Of a stretch of DNA of 64,000 bases, positions 57,345 to 64,000 are shown in pieces. A model generated the notes under the pieces. That model did no database searches. It saw only the letters and a program-made list of their open reading frames with translations, and had not been told where the DNA came from. Numbering within the stretch: position 1 is the first letter of the stretch; every line of letters starts with the position of its first letter. Source of the DNA: Phytoactinopolyspora halotolerans (GTDB lineage Bacteria > Actinomycetota > Actinomycetes > Jiangellales > Jiangellaceae); the NCBI RefSeq assembly GCF_010550675.1, contig NZ_JAAGOA010000013.1:155783-219782 (forward strand). Reading direction: 5' to 3'. A program made the position numbers and the translations under genes.

Positions 57345-57544
57345 GCTCCATGTTTCCTGGTCGCATTCCGCTCCTCGCTTGCTCCGCGGGCGGCTCCGCT
57401 CGTTCCTCGCTACGCCGACCACTCCACTCGCTCGTCACGTCATTGCTCCATGTTTCCTGGTCGCATTCCGCTCCTCGCTTGCTCCGCGGGCGGCTCCGCT
57501 CGTTCCTCGCTACGCCGACCACTCCACTCGCTCGTCACGTCATT
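57345..57544. repeat. Perfect 100-bp tandem duplication between trpB and trpA
   Basis: Unit 1 is 57345-57444, unit 2 is 57445-57544; they appear identical. The word CATTGCTCCAT at the unit joint recurs at 57541-57551, where it is the end of trpB (Met-Glu-Gln-stop). The unit is rich in CGCTCCTCGC-like words that can fold into hairpins. Confidence 0.93.
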
Positions 57545-58793
57545 GCTCCATCAGGCCGAACCACTTGGCCGCCGTGTCCACGTCCTTGTCACCACGGCCG
57601 GAGAGATTCACCAGGATCACGGCGTCCGGGCCGAGCTCGGCACCGAGGCGACGCACCCCGGCGAGGGCGTGCGCGCTCTCGATCGCCGGGATGATGCCCT
57701 CGGTCCGGCAGAGCAGCCGGAACGCTTCCATCGCCTCGGCGTCGTCCACCGGCTGATAGATCGCGCGGCCGCTGTCCTTGAGCCACGAATGCTCCGGACC
57801 GACGCCCGGGTAGTCCAGGCCGGCCGAGATCGAGTGCGACTCGATGGTCTGCCCGAACTCGTCCTGCAGCAGGTAGGACCGCGCCCCGTGCAGCACACCG
57901 GGGGCACCGGCGGTGATGGTCGCGGCGTGCCGGCCCGACGCGACGCCGTCACCTCCCGCCTCGAACCCGTACAGCTTGACGTCGGCGTCGTCGACGAAGG
58001 CGTGGAAGATCCCGATCGCGTTCGAGCCGCCGCCGACGCACGCGGCCACCGCGTCCGGCAGCCGCCCGGTCAGCTCCAGCACCTGTTGCCGGGCCTCGAC
58101 GCCGATGATGCGTTGCAGGTCGCGCACCAGCGTCGGGAACGGGTGCGGACCGGCGACCGTCCCGAACACGTAGTTGGTGGTGGCCACGTTGGTGACCCAG
58201 TCCCGCAACGCCTCGTTGATCGCGTCCTTCAAGGTGCGCGACCCGGTGGAGACAGGGATCACCGTCGCACCGAGGAGCTCCATCCGGGCGACGTTGAGCG
58301 CCTGCCGGCGGGTGTCCTCCTCGCCCATGTAGATGACGCACTCCAGGCCCATCAGCGCGGCGGCCGTCGCCGTGGCCACGCCATGCTGCCCGGCACCGGT
58401 CTCGGCGATCACCCGCCGCTTGCCGATCCGCTTGGTCAGCAGCGCCTGGCCCAGCACATTGTTGATCTTGTGCGAGCCGGTGTGGTTCAAATCCTCGCGT
58501 TTGAGGAGGACCCGGGCTCCATGTGCGGCCTCGGCGCCGAACCGGGCCACCTCGGTCACCGGGGTCGGCCGGCCGCTGTACGACCGCAGCAGACCGTCGA
58601 GCTCGGCCTGGAACGCGGGGTCCGCGGCCGCGGACTGGTATTCGCGGTCCAGCTCGTCCAGCGCCGCGATCAGCGCTTCCGGCACATAGCGTCCGCCGTA
58701 GGGCCCGAACCGTCCCGGACGGTCGGCACCGCCTGGGCGGCCGACGCTGCCCGGACCGCTCGTCACGCTCGACTCAGACACTGGTGGCTCCAT
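57540..58793 (-). CDS. trpB: Tryptophan synthase beta subunit
   Basis: 417 residues from the ATG at 58793 (58808 also possible). PLP enzyme making tryptophan from indole and serine. Segments: [41 protein letters not shown] with the PLP Lys in [33 protein letters not shown] (phosphate loop), [16 protein letters not shown]. Complete C-terminus. In many actinobacteria trpC lies directly upstream; here a divergent oxidoreductase pair intervenes. Upstream 366-bp gap has no gene. Confidence 0.97.
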   Translation of the reverse strand: MEPPVSESSVTSGPGSVGRPGGADRPGRFGPYGGRYVPEALIAALDELDREYQSAAADPAFQAELDGLLRSYSGRPTPVTEVARFGAEAAHGARVLLKREDLNHTGSHKINNVLGQALLTKRIGKRRVIAETGAGQHGVATATAAALMGLECVIYMGEEDTRRQALNVARMELLGATVIPVSTGSRTLKDAINEALRDWVTNVATTNYVFGTVAGPHPFPTLVRDLQRIIGVEARQQVLELTGRLPDAVAACVGGGSNAIGIFHAFVDDADVKLYGFEAGGDGVASGRHAATITAGAPGVLHGARSYLLQDEFGQTIESHSISAGLDYPGVGPEHSWLKDSGRAIYQPVDDAEAMEAFRLLCRTEGIIPAIESAHALAGVRRLGAELGPDAVILVNLSGRGDKDVDTAAKWFGLMEQ

Positions 58794-59159
58794 CGAAGAG
58801 GCGTCCATCCACGTTGTCAGACAGTAGTCGCACACCCGTCGCGCGACATCAGCGGGTCAGACCAGTGACGCGCGTGGTCACGCACGCCGGTTTCCGGCCA
58901 GCATGTCATGCATGGCCCATGTTCGTCGCCTTCTGAGCCGGCCGATCAACCGTTCGGTCGAGTTGTCGAGGGATCCGTTGACCAGTGCGTGCGGCTTCGC
59001 TAGCTTCACCGCATCGCAAGTTACCCGCGCGTAACGCGGCTCCCCCTCCGGGCGCCGCCTACGCCGTGTTCGTCTCTCGCCGACGCGCCGCACCACCCTG
59101 GCAACCAGCTGCGCCGGCGGCGGCCGATTCACCGTCCCGCCCACCCCGAAGGTTCGCTC
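58794..59159. promoter_or_regulatory. Divergent gap between trpB and the DUF5987 gene, with GTTAC-N6-GTAAC
   Basis: No gene is recognised. GTTACCCGCGCGTAAC at 59020-59035 is an inverted repeat of the form GTTAC-N6-GTAAC, similar to the GlnR nitrogen-regulator consensus GTnAC-N6-GnAAC. It is 124 nt upstream of the DUF5987 gene. Functional link unproven. Confidence 0.4.
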
Positions 59160-60116
59160 ATGCCTGATCAACCAGTGCGCACGCCGGACCGTTTGCTGGC
59201 GCGCCGCACGTTCCTCGCGCGGATCGGCGTCCTCGGCGCGACATCCGCCGTCGCCACCGCGATCCCGGCGACGACGCTCGCCCGCACGTCACAGGCGGCA
59301 CCCGCCGCCCCGGCACACCCGGACACCGCGTCCGTGACCGACGCGGCACTGGACCGGCTACTCGATCTGCTGCGACCGGTCCTGTCCGAACTCTCCCGCG
59401 ACACGCTCAGCGGGCTCGTCGTGATGACCTCCCCCGGCCCGGACCGCTTCTCCGCCGCACAGGGCACGCCGCGGCCGGAGCCCGGCGCCATCGAGGCCGG
59501 CGGCACCGACTTCATCATCGAGGCGCTGGACGGGTTCGTGCCGTTCCCGGACCAGCTCTCCACTCCCCTCCTGGCGGCGCTCACCACGGCCCTCGACGAC
59601 ACCGGCATCGCCCTGCCCACGTCGCTGAACACGCTCCTGCTCGGCCAGGTCGCCACACTCGACCAGGCGCTGCTGGTCATCCTGCGCAACGATCAGACGC
59701 TGCCGCTGTCGCTGGTGGTCGCGCTGCTGCTGAACCTGCTCGCCACCCAGGTGAATCCGCTGTCGGTCACCGGCGTGTTGTCGTCGCCGTTCGCCCGGCT
59801 CAGTCTCGACGAGAAATGCCGTGCGTTCGAGTTGCTGGAGGGCCCGGACGCCGACCTGATCGGTCTGCTGGACGCGAATCTCCCCGAGCCGCTGCGCGAC
59901 TCGCTCTCCGGTCTGCTGCGGTTCCTTGCCGGCGCGCTGCTGGAGTTCTCCGCCTTCGGCTCCTACAACGAGTGGGCGGTGTTCGACCGTCAGACGCGCG
60001 AGCTCACCGCCCGTCCCGTCGGCTGGGAGCTCTCCGGTTACCAGCCCGACGGCGTCGTGCACGGCTGGGACGACTTCATCGGCTACTACCAGGACCGGAG
60101 CGAGGTGGGTGCGTGA
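59160..60116 (+). CDS. Tat-type secreted DUF5987-like protein (possible GMC-dehydrogenase partner)
   Basis: 318 residues. The N-terminus is Tat-like (ARRTFLARIGVLGATS with signal to about residue 45). The mature part has no known catalytic motif: helical segments, then SFGSYNEWAVFDR-like and GWELSGYQPDGVVHGWDDFIGYY near the C-terminus. Such proteins occur beside GMC oxidoreductases, comparable to the small subunit of gluconate 2-dehydrogenase. The stop overlaps the next start by one base (TGATG), so the two should form a complex and the Tat signal may carry the GMC partner across the membrane by hitch-hiking. Confidence in family membership is moderate. Confidence 0.75.
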   Translation: MPDQPVRTPDRLLARRTFLARIGVLGATSAVATAIPATTLARTSQAAPAAPAHPDTASVTDAALDRLLDLLRPVLSELSRDTLSGLVVMTSPGPDRFSAAQGTPRPEPGAIEAGGTDFIIEALDGFVPFPDQLSTPLLAALTTALDDTGIALPTSLNTLLLGQVATLDQALLVILRNDQTLPLSLVVALLLNLLATQVNPLSVTGVLSSPFARLSLDEKCRAFELLEGPDADLIGLLDANLPEPLRDSLSGLLRFLAGALLEFSAFGSYNEWAVFDRQTRELTARPVGWELSGYQPDGVVHGWDDFIGYYQDRSEVGA

Positions 60117-61897
60117 TGCGCGACGTCATCGTGATCGGCGCCGGCGGCGGCGGGCCCGTCGTCGCCAAGGAGCTGGCCGGGCGCGGCCTGGACGTCCTGC
60201 TGCTGGAGGCCGGCCCTCGGCATGCGGACCCGGATTCGGAGTGGACGCACCTGGAGAATGACGCGAACAACCCGCTGACCGGCTTCCTGCGGTTCGGCCC
60301 GCAGGACCGCGGCGCGCCTGCCTGGTACCGGGAGACACCGCAGAACTCCTTCATCTGGCAGCTCTCCGGCGTCGGCGGCACCACGCAGCACTACTTCGGC
60401 AACTGTCCGCGCGCCATGCCCGGAGTCTTCACCGGCTACGACGGCGCGGACCGGGACGCCTACGACACGGCCCACCTGTTCCCGTTCAGCTACGACGAGC
60501 TCGTGCCGTACTACGAGTGGGTGGAGGCGACGCTGCCGGTCCAGACGGCGGCGATGGGCACCAAGGAGTCGGTCTTCTTCCGCGGATGTGAGGGCATCGG
60601 GCTACCGGTGCAGACCACCAAGACGACCGTCGAGGATTCCTTCCGCCCGCAGCAGAACGCCATCCTGCAGCCCGGCGGGTGGGCCGGCAAGGTCACCGGC
60701 CGGGACGATCCGCGGTTGCGTTATCCCGAGTCCACCGGCTGCACGTTCTGCGGGTACTGCATGCAGGGCTGCAGCATGCCGCACGGCGCGCCGCGCAACC
60801 TCGCGGCGAAGCGCTCCACCGACAACAGCTACGTCCCGATGGCGCTCACCGCGGACGCCTGGGCCGACGGCGGGCGCGCCGCCGAACTCATCGCGGACGC
60901 CTATGTCACCAGGATCCACACCGAACGGCGGAGCGGCGAAACCGTCGCCACCGGCGTCACCTGGCGGGTCGGCAGCACCGGCGAGGTGCACCGGGAGGAC
61001 GCCGCCGTCGTCGTCCTGGCCGGGGGCTGCACCGAAAGCCCCCGGCTGTGGCTGAACAGCGCATTGCCCAATCCGAACGGCTGGGTCGGCCGCGGATACA
61101 CCGACCACTTCTTCGACTGGATGATCGGCCTGTTCGACGAGCGCACCGAGTCCAGCAAGGGCGCCGCCTCCGCCGCCCGGGCCGACTTCCCCGGCCGCGG
61201 CGGCATGGAGAACGTCGGCCTCACCCCCGGTCTGCAGCAGTTCGCCGCCGTGTTCTCCGACAGCGGCATCCGCGGGCACCACACCAACGGACGGGCACCG
61301 AAGGGACCCTGGGACGGCCCGGCCGGTCGGATGATCGGTCCGGAGCTGAAGGACGCCCTGATGAACGGGATCGACCGGCTGTTGAACATCCTGGTGATCA
61401 CCGACGACGACGTCGAGGCGCACAACCGGGTGACTCTGTCCGCGCTCCCCGCCGACGAACATGGCCCCGTCCCCAAGGTCCGCTTTCACCAGCGCCGACG
61501 ATCCGCCCGGACGCTGGCCAATCGGGAGTTCGTCGCCCGGAAGGCCGCCGAGGTGCTTCGCGCCGCCGGCGCCCGGAAAGTGGTGCGGGTGGACTGGCCG
61601 CCGCTGCTGCTGCATGTGCAGTCGTCGATGCGGATGGGACGCTCCGAGGACGACTCGGTCCTGAATGCCGACGCCGAGGCCCGCTGGGTCAAGCGCCTCT
61701 TCGTCGCGGACAATTCCGCGCTCGCCAACAGCCTGGGCGGCCCGAACCCGACGCTGACCGCTCAGGCCCTGGCGACGCGCACCGCGGAGAAGATCTTCAG
61801 CACCTATTTCGGCGGCGACCCCTGGGTGGCGAGGGAGGCGCCGACGGTCTCCACCGACGCGCGCATCTCCAGCCGCCTCGCTGACGTCGTCGGGTAG
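60116..61897 (+). CDS. GMC-family FAD oxidoreductase
   Basis: 593 residues from the ATG at 60116; the longer frame is a shadow. FAD-binding segment VIVIGAGGGGPVVAKELAGRG at the N-terminus, GVGGTTQHYFGNCPR near 85, a Cys-rich segment STGCTFCGYCMQGCSMPHG near 205, and the GMC C-terminal segment FVADNSALANSLGGPNPTLTAQALA (in parts) near 540. His/Asn in HVQSSMRMG and the final NPT region fit the active site. There is no signal of its own. With the Tat partner it likely oxidises an alcohol or sugar outside. Four to five Cys suggest a metal or disulfide site. Ends before a hairpin. Confidence 0.88.
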   Translation: MRDVIVIGAGGGGPVVAKELAGRGLDVLLLEAGPRHADPDSEWTHLENDANNPLTGFLRFGPQDRGAPAWYRETPQNSFIWQLSGVGGTTQHYFGNCPRAMPGVFTGYDGADRDAYDTAHLFPFSYDELVPYYEWVEATLPVQTAAMGTKESVFFRGCEGIGLPVQTTKTTVEDSFRPQQNAILQPGGWAGKVTGRDDPRLRYPESTGCTFCGYCMQGCSMPHGAPRNLAAKRSTDNSYVPMALTADAWADGGRAAELIADAYVTRIHTERRSGETVATGVTWRVGSTGEVHREDAAVVVLAGGCTESPRLWLNSALPNPNGWVGRGYTDHFFDWMIGLFDERTESSKGAASAARADFPGRGGMENVGLTPGLQQFAAVFSDSGIRGHHTNGRAPKGPWDGPAGRMIGPELKDALMNGIDRLLNILVITDDDVEAHNRVTLSALPADEHGPVPKVRFHQRRRSARTLANREFVARKAAEVLRAAGARKVVRVDWPPLLLHVQSSMRMGRSEDDSVLNADAEARWVKRLFVADNSALANSLGGPNPTLTAQALATRTAEKIFSTYFGGDPWVAREAPTVSTDARISSRLADVVG

Positions 61898-61939
61898 GCG
61901 GCGGCGCAGCACGGTGAGTCACATACCCCTCCGCCGTCT

Positions 61940-62000
61940 CCTGGCCCTGGGTCTCACTCGCGCCCATCGAGTAGGTCCGAGTGAAGAAGCCCAGGCCAGG
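61940..62000. terminator. Hairpin between convergent GMC gene and trpC
   Basis: Left arm CCTGGCCCTGGGTCTCACTCG-like (61940-61960) pairs, with a few mismatches, with 61978-62000. It separates two converging genes and can serve both. Confidence 0.65.
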
Positions 62001-62022
62001 GGGCGGTAGGGCGGTAGGGGCC

Positions 62023-62832
62023 TTACTGGAAGCGGTTGTTCAGCGCGGGATGCGCGCCGGCGGCCACCAGGTCGGCCACCGCGCTGCGCGGATCCTTGCC
62101 GGTCACGAGCGTCTCACCGACCAGCACCGCATCCGCGCCCTCCTGGCCGAGCTCGATCACGTCATGCGGGCCCTTCACGCCGGACTCGGCGATGCGCACC
62201 ACGCCGTCCGGGATCAGTGGAGCGAGCCGGTGGAACGTCTGCGGGTCGACCTGCAACGTCTTCAAATCCCGCGCGTTGACGCCGATGATCCGCGCGCCCG
62301 CGTCCGCCGCCCGCTGCACCTCTTCCGGCGTGTGCGCCTCGACCAGCGGGGTCAGCCCGATGGACTCGGCCCGCTCGATCAGGCTGACCAGGGCGTTCTG
62401 CTCCAGCGCCGCGACGATCAGCAGGGCCAGGTCGGCTCCGACGGCACGAGCTTCCCAGAGCTGGTAGCTGGTGACGATGAAGTCCTTGCGCAGAATCGGC
62501 GTGTCCACCGCCGTCCGCACGGCACGTAGGTCGTCCAATGACCCGCCGAACCGCCGCTGCTCGGTCAGCACGCTGATCGCCGCCGCACCACCGGCCTCGT
62601 AGTCCGCGGCCAGGGCCGCAGGGTCGGCGATCTCCGCCAGGGAACCCTTCGACGGGCTCGACCGTTTCACCTCTGCGATGACCGACACCCCTGACGAACG
62701 CAGCAACGGCAGCGGGTCACGCGCTGGAGGTTGCTTGGCGGCCAGCGCCTTCAACTCAGCCAGCGGCACCTGCTCCTGGCGCTCGGCAAGATCGGCGCGG
62801 ACGCCGTCGAGGATCTCCTCGAGTACGCTCAC
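62023..62832 (-). CDS. trpC: Indole-3-glycerol phosphate synthase
   Basis: 269 residues; GTG at 62832 has GGAGGG 7 nt upstream. Cytoplasmic TIM barrel enzyme of tryptophan synthesis. Segments: [17 protein letters not shown] (catalytic Lys), [37 protein letters not shown] (parts), [62 protein letters not shown]. Complete. trpB lies beyond the inserted oxidoreductase pair on the same strand. Confidence 0.97.
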   Translation of the reverse strand: MSVLEEILDGVRADLAERQEQVPLAELKALAAKQPPARDPLPLLRSSGVSVIAEVKRSSPSKGSLAEIADPAALAADYEAGGAAAISVLTEQRRFGGSLDDLRAVRTAVDTPILRKDFIVTSYQLWEARAVGADLALLIVAALEQNALVSLIERAESIGLTPLVEAHTPEEVQRAADAGARIIGVNARDLKTLQVDPQTFHRLAPLIPDGVVRIAESGVKGPHDVIELGQEGADAVLVGETLVTGKDPRSAVADLVAAGAHPALNNRFQ

Positions 62833-63027
62833 TCGTGCCCTCCGCACTCCGAATCCATTCCCTCATGGCGATCTGCTGCATCGTGCTGCATCGTGGTTCG
62901 GCTGCTCCAGACTAGCCACGGACTCTGACGCCCGGTCTCGCACCCCCCGCCCTGTTTCCACGCTCCGCGAAGATCCGCAGGTAAAGGGCGTCGGCATCGG
63001 CACGCAGCGTGGCATCGGCGACCGCGT

Positions 63028-63381
63028 TCAGCTCGATGGCCCGTGTAGCGCGTAGCCGACGCCACGCACCGCGCGGATCTCGAACGTTCCGCGCAGTTTG
63101 CTCCGCAACGTCGCGACATGGACGTCGATGGTGCGAGATCCGACCGGATTGGGGTATCCCAACGCGTCGCACATCAGATCCTGCCGGGTGCAGACCTCTC
63201 CGGGTCGACTCATCAGGTAGGCCAGCACCGCGGTCTGCAGGGGCGTCAGCGAGATGTCGTCGCCGGCGGGCAGTCCGGCCAGGCAGCGCCGGCTCATGTC
63301 GAGCGTGACCCCGCCCAGCGAGATCGACGACGGGCGCCCAGAAGGCCAACCCGCCGGGACGGCGCCGCGGCCGCCCGCCAT
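63028..63381 (-). CDS. Stand-alone OmpR/PhoB-type winged-helix protein
   Basis: 117 residues. From about residue 20 on it is a Trans_reg_C winged helix: ISLTPLQTAVLAYLMSRPGEVCTRQDLM, SRTIDVHVATLRSKLRG, IRAVRGVGYAL. There is no receiver domain and no room for one, so it is not a normal response regulator. The ATG is 2 nt after the stop of the HGxxPAAW gene, so the two are coupled; trpC follows about 195 nt later. It could regulate the trp region. A pseudogene remnant of a larger regulator is less likely given the start and coupling. Confidence 0.8.
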   Translation of the reverse strand: MAGGRGAVPAGWPSGRPSSISLGGVTLDMSRRCLAGLPAGDDISLTPLQTAVLAYLMSRPGEVCTRQDLMCDALGYPNPVGSRTIDVHVATLRSKLRGTFEIRAVRGVGYALHGPSS

Positions 63382-63383
63382 GG

Positions 63384-63647
63384 CTACCCGTCTCGGCCCT
63401 CAGGCCCTGGCGTGACGACCTGCTCCGGACTCTCGTCGTCGGAGCCGGGCCGCTCGGCGCCCAGGCCCATCATCTGCATGACCTTGCCGACGATACCCCC
63501 GAGCACCATGAGGCCGACGCCGCCGAACCAGAACACCTGCCAGGTCAACGTCATGACACCGATCGCGCCGACCACGAACCCGGCCACGATGATGATGACG
63601 GCCGCCCAAGCCGCCGGTGTGTGACCGTGGTGGTCGTCGTTGGCCAT
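63384..63647 (-). CDS. HGxxPAAW-type small membrane protein
   Basis: 87 residues. The ATG at 63647 has GAGGAG 6 nt upstream; the ATG at 63653 is too close. The N-terminus HHGHTPAAW gives the family its name; two TM helices follow (VIIIVAGFVVGAIGVMTL and VFWFGGVGLMVLGGIVG), then KVMQMMGLG and a charged tail. Function unknown; family members are found between trpE and trpC in actinobacteria, which fits here. Confidence 0.9.
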   Translation of the reverse strand: MANDDHHGHTPAAWAAVIIIVAGFVVGAIGVMTLTWQVFWFGGVGLMVLGGIVGKVMQMMGLGAERPGSDDESPEQVVTPGPEGRDG

Positions 63648-63876
63648 GCTCATCTCCTCGAGGTCTCCAGGCGTCCAGGACGATGGCCCGGCACGCCTGC
63701 ACGTCATTTCGCTATCACCATTGTGCCGGAAGGTCCAGCGGTCGCGCCGCCGGGGCGGATAAGCCGGACTCGAACCAGCACGATTCCTCTGCTCACGGCG
63801 GGCGAGCCATGCGGGTCGGTCGACAACCGGACGCCCGACCGACTTACCGAGAGGTCGCCACCGGCCCGGCGTTCTA
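63648..63876. other. Short gap before the insertion element, no gene seen
   Basis: No coding frame with recognisable features. A T-arm-like word (minus strand GCTGGTTCGAGTCCGGC, 63755-63775) is present, but no complete tRNA can be folded. Confidence 0.5.
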
Positions 63877-64000
63877 GGGCGTGTCTCCCAATTCTTTCGT
63901 TTGGTGTGGTTGATCATGGATGAGTGCTCAGAACTGGTGTGATTTCGGATGAGTTGTGGGAGTTGATCGAGCCGGAGCTGCCATCCCACGTGGGTCGGCG
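63877..64000 (+). mobile_element. Left end of an IS5-like insertion sequence, cut by the window edge
   Basis: The left end is near GGGCGTGTCTCCCAATTC at 63877, typical of IS5-group terminal repeats, followed by a short leader and a transposase start. The right end is outside, so target duplication cannot be checked. Confidence 0.65.
63939..64000 (+). CDS. IS5-family transposase, N-terminal fragment
   Basis: From the GTG at 63939 the frame reads VISDELWELIEPELPSHVGR, the well-known N-terminus of IS5-type DDE transposases (DUF4096 region). The rest lies beyond the window. Confidence 0.75.
   Translation, partial: MISDELWELIEPELPSHVGR

Noticed and set aside
58800..58840. Tryptophan-attenuator leader peptide before trpB
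   Set aside because: Only one Trp codon, in frame with trpB itself, and no alternative hairpins seen.
58878..59171. Possible transposase remnant in the trpB-DUF5987 gap
   Set aside because: Frame has no transposase motif and is Arg-rich as a shadow frame would be.
63735..63790. Minus-strand tRNA suggested by a T-arm-like word
   Set aside because: No matching acceptor or anticodon stem could be folded around it.

Overview
The window is high-GC (about 70 percent) DNA from an actinobacterium. Signs of this are GTG starts with strong GGAGG-type ribosome sites, an ANTAR regulator of the PdtaR type, an HGxxPAAW-type small membrane protein beside trpC, a DtxR/IdeR-type iron box and Tat-type secreted enzymes. 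Overall content and style would fit a Jiangella-like soil or halotolerant lineage, but that is a guess. Several proteins (LivG, Lgt, a DsbA-like protein, lipoproteins) carry long acidic low-complexity tails.

Layout. (1) 1-8 kb: branched-chain amino-acid (Liv) transport. livG-livF-livK run on the plus strand and converge on a minus-strand operon pdtaR - second binding protein - livH - livM; livH has an extra N-terminal secreted-type domain. (2) 8.0-9.7 kb: a LAGLIDADG/HTH gene, a tRNA-Leu(CAA) with an unusually short variable loop, and a gene-poor, more AT-rich stretch. (3) 9.7-40.3 kb: a large accessory carbohydrate locus. It encodes three Tat-type family-8 polysaccharide lyases (one with a DNRLRE module inserted into its beta-sandwich), a sulfatase, an SGNH esterase, an alpha/beta-hydrolase, a hexapeptide acyltransferase fused to a helical toroid-like domain, four Gfo/Idh/MocA oxidoreductases, a sugar-isomerase-like TIM barrel, a D-2-hydroxyacid dehydrogenase, a divergent glucosamine-6-phosphate deaminase, an Opp-type ABC importer with fused ATPases, and GntR and LacI regulators. 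A VapBC-type toxin-antitoxin pair sits inside it. (4) 40.4-45.2 kb: a VIT1-like iron/manganese transporter, a deazaflavin-type reductase, and an iron-box-controlled siderophore-binding lipoprotein coupled to an S9-family hydrolase. (5) 45.3-64 kb: conserved core genes pyk, gltD, gltB, lgt, a DsbA-like protein, trpA, trpB, trpC and HGxxPAAW. These are interrupted by a Tat-type DUF5987/GMC oxidoreductase pair and a stand-alone winged-helix protein. A partial IS5-like element lies at the right edge.

How it fits together. The lyases would cleave an acidic, probably sulfated and acylated polysaccharide outside the cell by beta-elimination; sulfatase and esterases would remove substituents; the ABC system would import the oligomers; the oxidoreductases, isomerase-like protein and deaminase-like protein would process the sugars. 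No GH88/GH105 unsaturated uronyl hydrolase is visible, so the step after the lyase is unexplained. LacI-type palindromes (TGCAA-N4-TTGCA-like) recur at five promoters, three of them with a clear -35/-10 pair and the operator at the start site. A shared AGTCAT(T/G)CCA box precedes the -35 of the GntR gene and of the ABC operon. The locus lies between pdtaR and pyk, which I recall as neighbours in Streptomyces, so it looks like an insertion into an otherwise conserved block.

Four copies of one intergenic palindrome (20032, 34841, 40331, 41273), a related longer hairpin (46828), and several tandem repeats (2984, 53501, 53804, 57345, 41851) are spread over the window.
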